Source: JAGHEK01 sp044426235 (GTDB lineage: Bacteria; Bacillota; Clostridia; Peptostreptococcales; Peptostreptococcaceae). From it: a stretch of 9,020 nt of DNA. Location: NCBI GenBank assembly GCA_044426235.1, contig JAWXUS010000042.1:1-9020 (forward strand), written 5' to 3'. The notes below the pieces were generated by a model. The model was not told the origin of the DNA and ran no database searches. It saw only the letters and a program-made list of their open reading frames with translations. The position numbers were made by a program, and so were the translations under genes. How positions within the stretch are numbered: position 1 is the first letter of the stretch; each line of letters starts with the position of its first letter. Shown here piece by piece: positions 1-7,423 of the stretch.

Positions 1-182
1 TAAAAGATATAGATTTTGAAGATTTACAGGTTATGTCTAAGAAAACTATAGATGAAAAAGAACATAACTTAATTTTTGAAGTAGAAATGTTACCATATTA
101 TTTAGAATATATAAATGATTTAGAGGAAATTGAAAAGTTTAATATAAAAGGAAATGTTACAGTTTATTCAAGTAAGTTGTAA
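1..182 (+). CDS. 3' end of an upstream gene, possibly another Hsp70-like protein (partial)
   Basis: An open frame enters from the left edge (codons start at position 3) and stops at TAA 180-182, giving 59 C-terminal residues ending in VYSSKL. No domain can be named with certainty. The segment HNLIFEVEMLP resembles DNILFEVQISK near the C-terminus of the next gene product, which lies in a degenerate Hsp70 substrate-binding beta region. The upstream protein may therefore be a further Hsp70 relative, but this is a weak inference from about ten residues. Only 12 bases separate its stop from the next start, and the next gene's ribosome binding site lies in that gap, so it belongs to the same operon. 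The codon use matches the downstream genes. Confidence 0.7.
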   Translation, partial: KDIDFEDLQVMSKKTIDEKEHNLIFEVEMLPYYLEYINDLEEIEKFNIKGNVTVYSSKL

Positions 183-184
183 TT

Positions 185-190
185 AGGAGA
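185..190 (+). promoter_or_regulatory. Ribosome binding site of the first Hsp70-like gene
   Basis: AGGAGA lies in the 12-base gap after the upstream stop codon, four bases before the ATG at 195. It fixes the start of the 501-aa protein, which then begins directly with the first beta strand of the ATPase domain (MKQTIIAIDFGT). Confidence 0.8.
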
Positions 191-194
191 AGTT

Positions 195-1700
195 ATGAAA
201 CAAACTATTATTGCAATAGATTTTGGTACTAAAAATATAAAAGTATCAAAATTAAATGATAAAAAAAATGAACCTAGTATAGTTAAATTAGGAAAAAGTC
301 AAAGTGCATCAGAATCTTCAATTCCAAATGCAATTTATTATAATGAAAATGAAAATTTGATGGGACATACTGCACTACAAAGATCAGATTATAAAAATAG
401 AGTCGAATACATAAAAAAAAGGTTAGAACTTAGTAACTGGACTACATTTATTCCAAATAAAAATAAAGATTTATCTGCAGTTGAAGTAGCAAGTGATATA
501 TTCTCTTGGATTTATAAGGAATTAAGTGATAAAACTAGTGGAAGTGAAGTTTTTGAAACTATAATTACAATTCCTGTTTGTTATTCTGAAGTTCAAAAAA
601 ATAGAATAAAAAAATGCGCTGAAAAAAGTGGATTTATAGTTAAAGAAATTTTACTTGAACCATTAGCTGCACTGTTTTTTGATGAAGAATTATTTGAAGA
701 TGATAATAAAGTATTAATATTTGATTTTGGAGGAGGAACCCTTGATTTAACTCTTTCAGAAATCGAAAATGATGGTGAAGACATAATAGTTAAAGTATTA
801 TCTTCAAATGGAATTAAATTTGGTGGATACGATATAACTAATTTAATATACAATAATTTTATAGACAAAAAATTTGATGAATTAAATGAAAATATGAGAC
901 ATTTATTACTCGATGATTCTGTTTATAATGAATTTATTCAAAAAATAGAGAGTTGTAAAGAAACGTTATTTAATGAAGATGCAGATGATGATGAAGAATT
1001 TGATGAAAATTTAATAACTAAATGTGGTGATTCAATAAATATAAATATAAACAAAGAAGAAGTTAATGGGTGGTTTGATGAGAGTAATTATAATAAAAAG
1101 ATTATAGAAATATTAGATACTCTAATTGAAGATGCAGACATTGATAAAACAGAAATAACGAAAATAAAACTTGTTGGTGGGACATCTAGGATTGATTATT
1201 TCCAAAATGTAATATATGAGTACTTTGGAGAAGATGATGATATACTTGACCTAGATGACTTAGATGACGACGATATATTTAATTCAGTTTGTTGTGGGGC
1301 CGTTAATTACGTTAAATTGATGGAAGATGATAACTTTGAACTTCAAAATCGTATTGCATATTCAATTGGACATAATTCAAACAATAATTTTGAATCATTA
1401 ATATCTAAAAATGCAAAATATGGATATATTTCTCCTAAAAAAGGTCTTAAATACAGCTCACTTAAAGATAATAAATTTATGATATATCAAGTTTTCCAAA
1501 TAGAAGATAAATTAAGTATTGATGATAATAAAGTTGTTTACGCAGGATATTTTGAAATTGATATAAATAAGTATGATAATAAAGATAATATTTTATTTGA
1601 GGTACAAATTAGTAAAAAAGGAAAAATGATTGGTAGATTCTATAACTTTGATGGAGATATCGATTTGATTGAAACTTTAGAATTAAAGGTTGGTGAATAA
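195..1700 (+). CDS. Divergent lidless Hsp70-family ATPase
   Basis: This is a 501-residue Hsp70/actin-fold ATPase, probably cytoplasmic since no signal peptide or membrane segment is seen. The phosphate-1 loop is IDFGTKN (D9, G11, T12), and the second threonine of the usual GTTN is replaced by K13. IKKRL at 73-77 places K74 at the catalytic lysine position (DnaK K70). Phosphate-2 is FDFGGGTLD (176-184) and the adenosine motif is LVGGTSR (326-332). The region TIPVCYSEVQ followed by LLEPLAALFF matches the Hsp70 connect region. Residues 386-501 keep traces of the substrate-binding beta domain (IAYSIG, then ISKNAKYGYISPKKG), but there is no room for the alpha-helical lid, since DnaK is about 610-640 residues. 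Two Asp/Glu-rich runs stand out, at roughly 264-276 and 347-364. The canonical hydrophobic DVLLLD linker is absent. An MreB/ParM/FtsA-type actin is less likely because the connect and adenosine motifs are Hsp70-like. The chaperone substrate is unknown. Confidence 0.9.
   Translation: MKQTIIAIDFGTKNIKVSKLNDKKNEPSIVKLGKSQSASESSIPNAIYYNENENLMGHTALQRSDYKNRVEYIKKRLELSNWTTFIPNKNKDLSAVEVASDIFSWIYKELSDKTSGSEVFETIITIPVCYSEVQKNRIKKCAEKSGFIVKEILLEPLAALFFDEELFEDDNKVLIFDFGGGTLDLTLSEIENDGEDIIVKVLSSNGIKFGGYDITNLIYNNFIDKKFDELNENMRHLLLDDSVYNEFIQKIESCKETLFNEDADDDEEFDENLITKCGDSINININKEEVNGWFDESNYNKKIIEILDTLIEDADIDKTEITKIKLVGGTSRIDYFQNVIYEYFGEDDDILDLDDLDDDDIFNSVCCGAVNYVKLMEDDNFELQNRIAYSIGHNSNNNFESLISKNAKYGYISPKKGLKYSSLKDNKFMIYQVFQIEDKLSIDDNKVVYAGYFEIDINKYDNKDNILFEVQISKKGKMIGRFYNFDGDIDLIETLELKVGE
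1686..1695 (+). promoter_or_regulatory. Ribosome binding site deciding the start of the 75-aa coiled-coil gene
   Basis: AAGGTTGGTG lies inside the last codons of the preceding gene, six bases before the ATG at 1702. This supports ATG 1702 as the start rather than the in-frame TTG at 1690, which would overlap the previous gene and lie inside this binding site. Confidence 0.6.
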
Positions 1701-1701
1701 T

Positions 1702-1929
1702 ATGGGATACACTTTAGAAGAACTAAGAGAGATTAAAGATTATGCACTAAGCTTAACTTGTGCATTTACAAATAGTATAGCAATTTTAAATAGTAATGTT
1801 AAAAATTTAGAGAGTGAAGTTTCTAGTAAAGAAGAAGAAGTTAGAAAACTAGAAGTTAAAAATCTTTATATTATAGAGAAATATAAAAACTTTTTAACTG
1901 ATTTAAATAATGATATTTTAGGGGAATAA
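1702..1929 (+). CDS. Small coiled-coil protein
   Basis: This is a 75-residue acidic, Lys/Glu-rich protein, MGYTLEELRE to LNNDILGE. Residues 26-55 show heptad-like hydrophobic spacing (AILNSNVKNLESEV, then VRKLEVKNL), so one long coiled-coil helix is likely. There is no signal peptide or membrane segment. I do not recognise a family. Its start is one base past the preceding stop codon, and the next gene starts two bases past its own stop, so it is probably made in step with its neighbours. With the following gene it forms a coiled-coil pair between two Hsp70-type ATPases. It could be an adaptor or scaffold for them, but that rests on gene order only. Confidence 0.75.
   Translation: MGYTLEELREIKDYALSLTCAFTNSIAILNSNVKNLESEVSSKEEEVRKLEVKNLYIIEKYKNFLTDLNNDILGE
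1920..1925 (+). promoter_or_regulatory. Ribosome binding site of the 258-aa coiled-coil gene
   Basis: AGGGGA overlaps the last codons of the 75-aa gene, six bases before the ATG at 1932. Placing the ribosome binding site within the upstream coding end suggests translational coupling of the two coiled-coil genes. Confidence 0.7.
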
Positions 1930-1931
1930 TA

Positions 1932-2708
1932 ATGAATTTAAAAGATAAATTAAAAGACAAAAAAAATGTTTATGAAGTAAAAGAATTTTTAGATAATTTA
2001 ATAAATGAATTATATTCTAATTTAGAATATATGTGTAACCAAAATATGATTTTAGATAAAGAAATTAAATCTTTGAATAAACTAACTAGTGAAAATGAAA
2101 GTTTAAAAAATGCTTTAAACGAAAAAGATACTTTATTAAAAAATAAAACAGAAAGTTTTGACAATCTAACTACAAGATTTCAAGATATAGAAAATAAATT
2201 AGAAAATATAACTACCGTTAATAATGAACTAAAGCAAAATGTATTGACTAAAAATGATATAAAAGAAATAAGTAAACATATTTTAAAAAAATCTGATATA
2301 AGAGATTTAAATAAAGTAGTTATTGGAATAGAAGAGTCTCAAGAAAAAAATAAAGAAGAATTATTAAATGCTATAAATAATATTAAATCTAATGACTTTG
2401 AATCAACAGAAAAAAAACCAAAAAATGATTTAAAACAACCTAGTCAATCAGAATTAGCTCAAATAATTTCAAATAAAAATACTGACGATACGAATCATCA
2501 TTTAGAAGTAAAAAGAGAATTAAATAATTTTACAAAAAGTAATAATGAAGTTAATAATAGTCAATCTAGTAATATTATTGATTATAATGATGATGAAAAT
2601 ATTGTTTTTAACTATAAATCAGAAAATAATAAAATCAATACCACAAATGAAATCGATCAACATATCCATAGCAAGGATGGAAAAGAAGTAACTATGGATA
2701 GTGAATAA
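1932..2708 (+). CDS. Coiled-coil protein with disordered polar tail
   Basis: This is a 258-residue, highly charged protein. Residues 1-30 look helical (EVKEFLDNLINELYSNLEYM). Residues 38-105 form a probable long coiled coil rich in Leu/Lys/Glu/Asn (KEIKSLNKLTSENESLKNAL and onward). Residues 107-131 hold a short two-fold repeat: KNDIKEISKHIL followed by KKSDIRDLNKVVI. A further helix at about 132-153 (ESQEKNKEELLNAINNI) follows. From about 155 to the end the chain is Asn/Ser/Lys/Asp-rich with few hydrophobics and is probably disordered. There is no signal peptide, membrane segment, Cys pair or HPD J-domain motif. GrpE was considered because GrpE also has an N-terminal coiled coil in Hsp70 operons, but no GrpE-like beta-wing sequence follows it. 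Function is unknown. Its position just ahead of the DnaK-vWA gene suggests a partner or scaffold role. Confidence 0.85.
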   Translation: MNLKDKLKDKKNVYEVKEFLDNLINELYSNLEYMCNQNMILDKEIKSLNKLTSENESLKNALNEKDTLLKNKTESFDNLTTRFQDIENKLENITTVNNELKQNVLTKNDIKEISKHILKKSDIRDLNKVVIGIEESQEKNKEELLNAINNIKSNDFESTEKKPKNDLKQPSQSELAQIISNKNTDDTNHHLEVKRELNNFTKSNNEVNNSQSSNIIDYNDDENIVFNYKSENNKINTTNEIDQHIHSKDGKEVTMDSE

Positions 2709-2712
2709 TATA

Positions 2713-2720
2713 AAAGGAGA
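2713..2720 (+). promoter_or_regulatory. Strong ribosome binding site of the Hsp70-vWA gene
   Basis: AAAGGAGA lies five bases before the ATG at 2726, in the 17-base gap after the coiled-coil gene. It confirms the chosen start, which gives the normal short Hsp70 N-terminus (MGKIVRVGIDLGTTNT). Confidence 0.85.
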
Positions 2721-2725
2721 TAATT

Positions 2726-4789
2726 ATGGGGAAAATAGTTAGAGTTGGAATAGACTTAGGAACTACTAATACACTTGTTTGTGCCGAGAAAAAAGGTAAA
2801 ATAGGTTGTTTAAAATTTGAAAGATCAGTTATGCTACCGTCCGTTTTATATGTAAATGAAGATCAAACTTTAGAAGTTGGTCAAAAAGCTATTTCTAAAG
2901 GAGTTTTAGATCCAAATAGTCGTATAAAATCTGCAAAGACTTGGATTGGAGATCATTTTAAAACTTATAATATAAATGGCGTTGAATTAAATCCTACTAG
3001 TGTTGCTACTGAAGTTTTAAAGACTGTTAAGCAAAATATAATAAAAAGACTTAAATTAGAGGAAGATGATACTATTGAGGCTGTAATAACTGTTCCTGCA
3101 TATTTTAGTTCAAATCAAATTGATGAAACTAAAAAAGCTGGTAAAAATGCAGGACTTATAGTTACTAGAATAGTAACTGAACCAATGGCTGCGGCTTTAG
3201 CTTATGGAAGTGAAGTTGAAGTTAATAAAAAAATATTCGTTTTAGATATTGGTGGAGGAACTCTTGATATAAGTGTTTTAGAAGTTGATTACCAAAATAA
3301 TCAGTATAATAATGTTGCAGTTGCAGGAGATAAAAAATTAGGTGGAGATGATTTTGATAAAGTTGTTGTTTCTTATTTTAATGAACTAATTGAAGATGAT
3401 TTAGGCATTGATTTAACATCTCTTGAAAGTTCAGGTCTAAGTTATTATGATTATAATAGTATGAAGGGTAGAGTTGAACAAGAAGCTGAAAATGCTAAAA
3501 TAGAACTTAGTGAATCGTATTCTTATGAAGCTACAATCCTTAATTTATTTGAGTATAATGGAAAAAACTATAGCTTTGAAACTACTTTAACTAGAGATAA
3601 ATTTGATAATATATGTAGCCATTTATACGACAAAATAGAGGATATAACATTAAAACTTTTAGAAAAGAAAAAGGACAGGTTTACTATAGGAGATATTGGT
3701 AGAGTTGTTTTAGTTGGAGGAACTTGTTATATACCAACTATCAAAGATAGAGTTGAGAGAATATTTAAGCAACCAATATATTCAGATATGGATTTATCGA
3801 CTATGGTGGCAACTGGTGCTTGTATATTAGCCACTAGTATTGATGGACTGCAAAAGGAAGATAATTATAGACAAATAGAAATAAAAGATATTATTTCACA
3901 CTCTCTTGGAATAGAGGTTCAAGGTGAAAATGGAAGTGAATTAGATAAAATACTTTTAAAAGACTCAACTTATCCAATATCTAGAAAGAAAGTTTTTACA
4001 ACAACTTATGATAATCAAACTGAAGTTGATATAAATGTTTATGAAGGTGAGTTTGATTTTGATATAGATAAAAATGAATTCTATGGAAGCTTAACTTTAG
4101 ATGGAATAGAGAATGCACCAAAAGGTATACCACAAATTGAAGTTGAATTTATATTTGATGAAAGTCGTATTTTAGAAGTTTGTGCAAAGGACTTAAGAAC
4201 TGGTTCATCTAAGCATGTTAGAATAAAAAAAGGTGAGAAGGTTGTTGGTGCAAAACAAACTCCAATGAACTTAATGGTTTTAGTTGATGCATCTGGAAGT
4301 ATGAATACAAGAATGAGCGATGCTAAAAATGCTTGTCACTCTCTTATAAAGGATATGATTGACTTTAATATTCATAATTTAGGGATAATTAAATTTACAT
4401 CTAGTGCATCTTTAATTAGTAATCTTAGTTCAAATAAAAATCATCTACTTCAAAGTGTTAATAGCATAACTGTTAGTGGAAGTACTAATATGCACGATGC
4501 AATAGATATGGCAACAACTATATTAAATAAAGAAAATAAAGAAAAAGTAATTATACTTATAACTGATGGATATCCGGATAGTTCAGATAGAACAAAAGAA
4601 AAAGCTATAATTGCTAAAAATTCAAACATAAGACTTATAACTATTGGTGCTGGAGATGGAGTTGATGTATCAATGTTAAATTCTATATCAAGTATTACAA
4701 ATGGAGAAATAGATAGTTATAAAATAGATGAAATGGACAAGTTAACAGAAACTTTTAAATCTATAATGAGTTCATTAACTAGATGTTAA
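2726..4789 (+). CDS. DnaK-type Hsp70 fused to a C-terminal vWA domain
   Basis: This is a 687-residue fusion. Residues 1-380 form a well-conserved Hsp70 ATPase domain: phosphate-1 GIDLGTTNT (D10, T13, T14), K71 at the catalytic lysine position in SAKTWIGDHF, ITVPAYFSSNQ then TEPMAAALAYG, phosphate-2 LDIGGGTLD (D174, T179), and adenosine motif VLVGGT (328-333). Residues 388-510 match the substrate-binding beta domain, including DNQTEVDINVYEGE, GIPQIEVEFIFD and LEVCAKD. The linker is IEIKD (384-388) rather than the hydrophobic VLLLD. Instead of the helical lid, residues 516-687 form a vWA domain with all MIDAS ligands: DASGS (D521, S523, S525), T587 in GSTN, and D614 in ITDG. MIDAS sites bind a divalent metal that coordinates an acidic residue of a partner. 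Normal DnaK has a lid ending near residue 638, so this is a domain swap, not a truncation. It is not housekeeping DnaK: the lid is missing and the gene is not with grpE/dnaJ in this window. Confidence 0.95.
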   Translation: MGKIVRVGIDLGTTNTLVCAEKKGKIGCLKFERSVMLPSVLYVNEDQTLEVGQKAISKGVLDPNSRIKSAKTWIGDHFKTYNINGVELNPTSVATEVLKTVKQNIIKRLKLEEDDTIEAVITVPAYFSSNQIDETKKAGKNAGLIVTRIVTEPMAAALAYGSEVEVNKKIFVLDIGGGTLDISVLEVDYQNNQYNNVAVAGDKKLGGDDFDKVVVSYFNELIEDDLGIDLTSLESSGLSYYDYNSMKGRVEQEAENAKIELSESYSYEATILNLFEYNGKNYSFETTLTRDKFDNICSHLYDKIEDITLKLLEKKKDRFTIGDIGRVVLVGGTCYIPTIKDRVERIFKQPIYSDMDLSTMVATGACILATSIDGLQKEDNYRQIEIKDIISHSLGIEVQGENGSELDKILLKDSTYPISRKKVFTTTYDNQTEVDINVYEGEFDFDIDKNEFYGSLTLDGIENAPKGIPQIEVEFIFDESRILEVCAKDLRTGSSKHVRIKKGEKVVGAKQTPMNLMVLVDASGSMNTRMSDAKNACHSLIKDMIDFNIHNLGIIKFTSSASLISNLSSNKNHLLQSVNSITVSGSTNMHDAIDMATTILNKENKEKVIILITDGYPDSSDRTKEKAIIAKNSNIRLITIGAGDGVDVSMLNSISSITNGEIDSYKIDEMDKLTETFKSIMSSLTRC

Positions 4790-4790
4790 A

Positions 4791-4797
4791 GGGGAGG
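4791..4797 (+). promoter_or_regulatory. Very strong ribosome binding site of the 870-aa Hsp70-like gene
   Basis: GGGGAGG lies five bases before the ATG at 4803, directly after the preceding stop codon. It is close to a full anti-16S match and is the strongest ribosome binding site in the cluster. It fixes the start ahead of the unusual N-terminal extension, showing the extension is translated. Confidence 0.85.
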
Positions 4798-4802
4798 TAA
4801 AA

Positions 4803-7415
4803 ATGTATATATATACTAGAGAAGAATTAGAAGCATTAAAGGGGTTTGAAATAAAAGATATATTAAGAGAAAAAAATATAGATTTTTTAAATGAAAACAA
4901 AAAACTAGATAATATAGAACTTCTACTTAATTGTCAAAGTCATCATTCTTTTGATGAAGTAGTAAATAATCAAGAAATGTCATCTAATAATTTAGATACT
5001 ATAGAACAAAAGGATACTTTAAAAGATGATACTTTAAAAATATTTGAGATTGATAGACAAACAGCAACAAATCTATATAATGATTTAATTAAAAATAATA
5101 AAATAATTAATGTAGATGAGGAAGAATTAGATATAGCCACTATTGAGATATATGAAAAATCTCCAATTAGTTATACTGATGATTTCTTTGTTGAAACTGA
5201 TTTAGAACTATATACAGGGTTAGTTATTATTTCTAATTCTCAAAATGAAGTTTTTGCAAATGGACACTTAGTAAAAGTTAATAATGGATACAATATAGTT
5301 GTTTCTGCAAAAGATATGGACTTCTCAACTGTTGGGCAAAATGCAAGGTATAATATAGTACTATTCAAAGATAGTGAAAAAGCTAATTTTGTAAATAATG
5401 AAACTTATAAATTTGAGTTTAATGGATATAAGGGGTCTTGTAGACTAAACTTTAGGAAAATGGAAGTAATCCAAAAAGCATTATGTATAGACCTTGGAAC
5501 TTCAAATACTGCAATTGGAAGTTATGGAATACTTGATAATCAAAATAATGAAATAGAACTAGTAGAATTTGTTGATTACACAAGTAAAGACTATTCTAAA
5601 ACTAATGTTTATCCAACTATGGTATACGTTAAAGATTGTAGTAAAGATAAGATTGAGTACTTATTTGGATATGAAGCTAAGAAAAAAATAATTGAGAAAG
5701 ATTATAATACTAAAGCATCTACTTTCTTAGAAATAAAAAGATGGATAAATGAACTTGATGTTATTGAAGAAATTTCTGATGAAGAAGAAAATATAAAAAA
5801 TGTCTCAAGAAAAGAAATATTTAAAGCTTACATAGATCACATAATAGATTTGTCAATAGAATACTTCAAGGTTAAATTTAATAAATTACATTTCTCTGCA
5901 CCTATAAAATTAAAAGATAAGTTTAACTCTGAATTAAAAGCACTATTACAAGGAGAATACAATGTTTTGCCAAGTAAGAGTACTCTTGATGAAGGTATAT
6001 CTATAATATATAATCACATATCACAAGTTATGAAAGACTACGATTGTATACCTAAACATACAAAAACTAATGTTATGATTATTGACTGTGGTGGTGGAAC
6101 TACTGATTTAGCAAGTTGTAGTTATTCATTTGAAAAATCTGAAGCAGGATATGATTTAGAAATTAATACTAAATTTGAAAATGGTAATTCTAACTTTGGT
6201 GGAAATAATTTAACTTATAGAATATTCCAATTCTTAAAATTAAGATTTGCAAGTTGTATTGATAGCAGTATAAATTCTGATATAAAGGAATTAATACCAT
6301 TTAATGAAAATGAAATACTTGAGAATATAGATCATAATAATCTAAATATATATCAAGAATTTGAAAATGCATATCAAAATATAGAAAAAGTTATACCAAC
6401 TAAATTTAATGACACGTCTCTTTATAAAGGGGAAACAAAACAAAAAAATATAAAACGTAATTTCCATTATTTATGGCAATTAGCAGAAAAAATTAAGATA
6501 GAGTTTTATAAAAGAACAGATTTATTATCAGTAAACTTCTTAGAAGATAATGGAGAAAGTAAGAATATAAGATTTGAAGAAGAAGGAACATTCTACTTCT
6601 ATAGTATAAATTCTGAGAATAATAAGTTAGAAAAAAATAGTAATGTACCAAGTATAAGTATTAATATAAAGGAAATAACCACTTTATTATATGCAGATAT
6701 TTATTCATTACTTAATAATTTAATTGGTTCAATAGATGTTAAATATTATTTAAATTTTAAATTATCTGGACAATCTTGTAAGATAACATTATTCAATCAA
6801 TTATTAAAAGAATTCATTCCAGGTAAACGCCTTAGAACAACATCTTCAACAAATAATTCTGAGAAGTTAAAACTTGAATGTATAAGAGGTTCTATAGCAT
6901 ATATTAAGGATAAAGAATGTGGAAAAGTTACACCTAAAATATATTCTGAAAATCCTGAGATAATATATAATGTATTTATTGAACGTGGAGAAAAGATACA
7001 AGTATTAAATGGAAAAGGATTATTATTTGAACCTGCATTCTTCAAAAAAACTGCCTCAACAATAAACTTTGAAGTAGAAAATAATAACAATATTATTGAA
7101 AATAAGTTTGAATATAATTTACAATTCCAAGGATACACAATATCTTTAGAATCTTTAAGAAATGAATTGTTAAATACTACTATAATAAAAGAAGATTATG
7201 TAAATAATTTCTTATCAAATATAAGTAATAAACTAGAAATAGATTCGATTTCAGTATTTACTATACCGGCAAAAGATAATTATGGATTCTATATATATCA
7301 ACTTGCTAAAGTTAAAGATGAAAATGGATATAGCTATGCAATGCCTAAAAATCCAACATACAAAAACTTTGAAGGAAATGTATCAACTGAGACTTTCTTT
7401 AATGGATACAGATAG
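4803..7415 (+). CDS. Large divergent Hsp70-like ATPase with N-terminal extension
   Basis: This is an 870-residue protein in which the ATPase domain begins only at about residue 226. Residues 1-45 (YTREELEALKGFEIKDILRE) vaguely recall an SAP/HeH-type helix-extended-loop-helix. Residues 50-105 are a polar linker. Residues 110-222 look like a compact beta-rich domain (LYTGLVIISNSQNEVFANGH). The ATPase domain has phosphate-1 IDLGTSNTA (D230, T233), IKRWI with K312 at the Hsp70 catalytic lysine position, phosphate-2 IDCGGGTTD (D428, T433) and an adenosine-like motif LSGQS (654-658), where Hsp70s have VGG(S/T). Between these the subdomains carry long insertions (about 480-600). The last 180 residues are beta-rich, of unrecognised type, and show no clear SBD motifs. 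No signal peptide or membrane helix is seen. It sits 13 bases after the Hsp70-vWA gene. Distant Hsp70 relatives such as SrfB-like proteins have comparable size, but I cannot assign it to one. Confidence 0.85.
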   Translation: MYIYTREELEALKGFEIKDILREKNIDFLNENKKLDNIELLLNCQSHHSFDEVVNNQEMSSNNLDTIEQKDTLKDDTLKIFEIDRQTATNLYNDLIKNNKIINVDEEELDIATIEIYEKSPISYTDDFFVETDLELYTGLVIISNSQNEVFANGHLVKVNNGYNIVVSAKDMDFSTVGQNARYNIVLFKDSEKANFVNNETYKFEFNGYKGSCRLNFRKMEVIQKALCIDLGTSNTAIGSYGILDNQNNEIELVEFVDYTSKDYSKTNVYPTMVYVKDCSKDKIEYLFGYEAKKKIIEKDYNTKASTFLEIKRWINELDVIEEISDEEENIKNVSRKEIFKAYIDHIIDLSIEYFKVKFNKLHFSAPIKLKDKFNSELKALLQGEYNVLPSKSTLDEGISIIYNHISQVMKDYDCIPKHTKTNVMIIDCGGGTTDLASCSYSFEKSEAGYDLEINTKFENGNSNFGGNNLTYRIFQFLKLRFASCIDSSINSDIKELIPFNENEILENIDHNNLNIYQEFENAYQNIEKVIPTKFNDTSLYKGETKQKNIKRNFHYLWQLAEKIKIEFYKRTDLLSVNFLEDNGESKNIRFEEEGTFYFYSINSENNKLEKNSNVPSISINIKEITTLLYADIYSLLNNLIGSIDVKYYLNFKLSGQSCKITLFNQLLKEFIPGKRLRTTSSTNNSEKLKLECIRGSIAYIKDKECGKVTPKIYSENPEIIYNVFIERGEKIQVLNGKGLLFEPAFFKKTASTINFEVENNNNIIENKFEYNLQFQGYTISLESLRNELLNTTIIKEDYVNNFLSNISNKLEIDSISVFTIPAKDNYGFYIYQLAKVKDENGYSYAMPKNPTYKNFEGNVSTETFFNGYR

Positions 7416-7420
7416 GGGAT
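7414..7420 (+). promoter_or_regulatory. Ribosome binding site overlapping the upstream stop codon
   Basis: AGGGGAT shares its first bases with the TAG stop (7413-7415) of the 870-aa gene and is four bases from the ATG at 7424, counting from GGGGA. The overlap of stop codon and ribosome binding site suggests coupled translation of the last two genes. Confidence 0.7.
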
Positions 7421-7423
7421 TTT

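Noticed and set aside
593..868. Minus-strand open frame inside the first Hsp70-like gene (91 aa)
   Set aside because: It lies opposite a clear Hsp70 ATPase domain, has a Ser/Asn-rich composition typical of reversed AT-rich coding DNA, and shows no recognisable motif.
195..1700. MreB, ParM or FtsA-type actin identity for the first ATPase
   Set aside because: The connect region (TIPVCYSEVQ then LLEPLAALFF) and VGGTSR motif fit Hsp70 better, and two further Hsp70-like genes follow.
1690..1701. TTG start at 1690 for the small coiled-coil gene
   Set aside because: It overlaps the previous gene and the likely ribosome binding site. ATG 1702 has correct spacing to that site.
1970..2164. Minus-strand open frame inside the coiled-coil gene (64 aa)
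   Set aside because: Its Phe/Ser/Leu-rich composition is what the reverse complement of a Lys/Glu/Asn-rich coiled coil produces. No domain is visible.
6797..7138. Minus-strand open frame inside the 870-aa gene (113 aa)
   Set aside because: It is antisense to a continuous, well-supported frame and has no motif.
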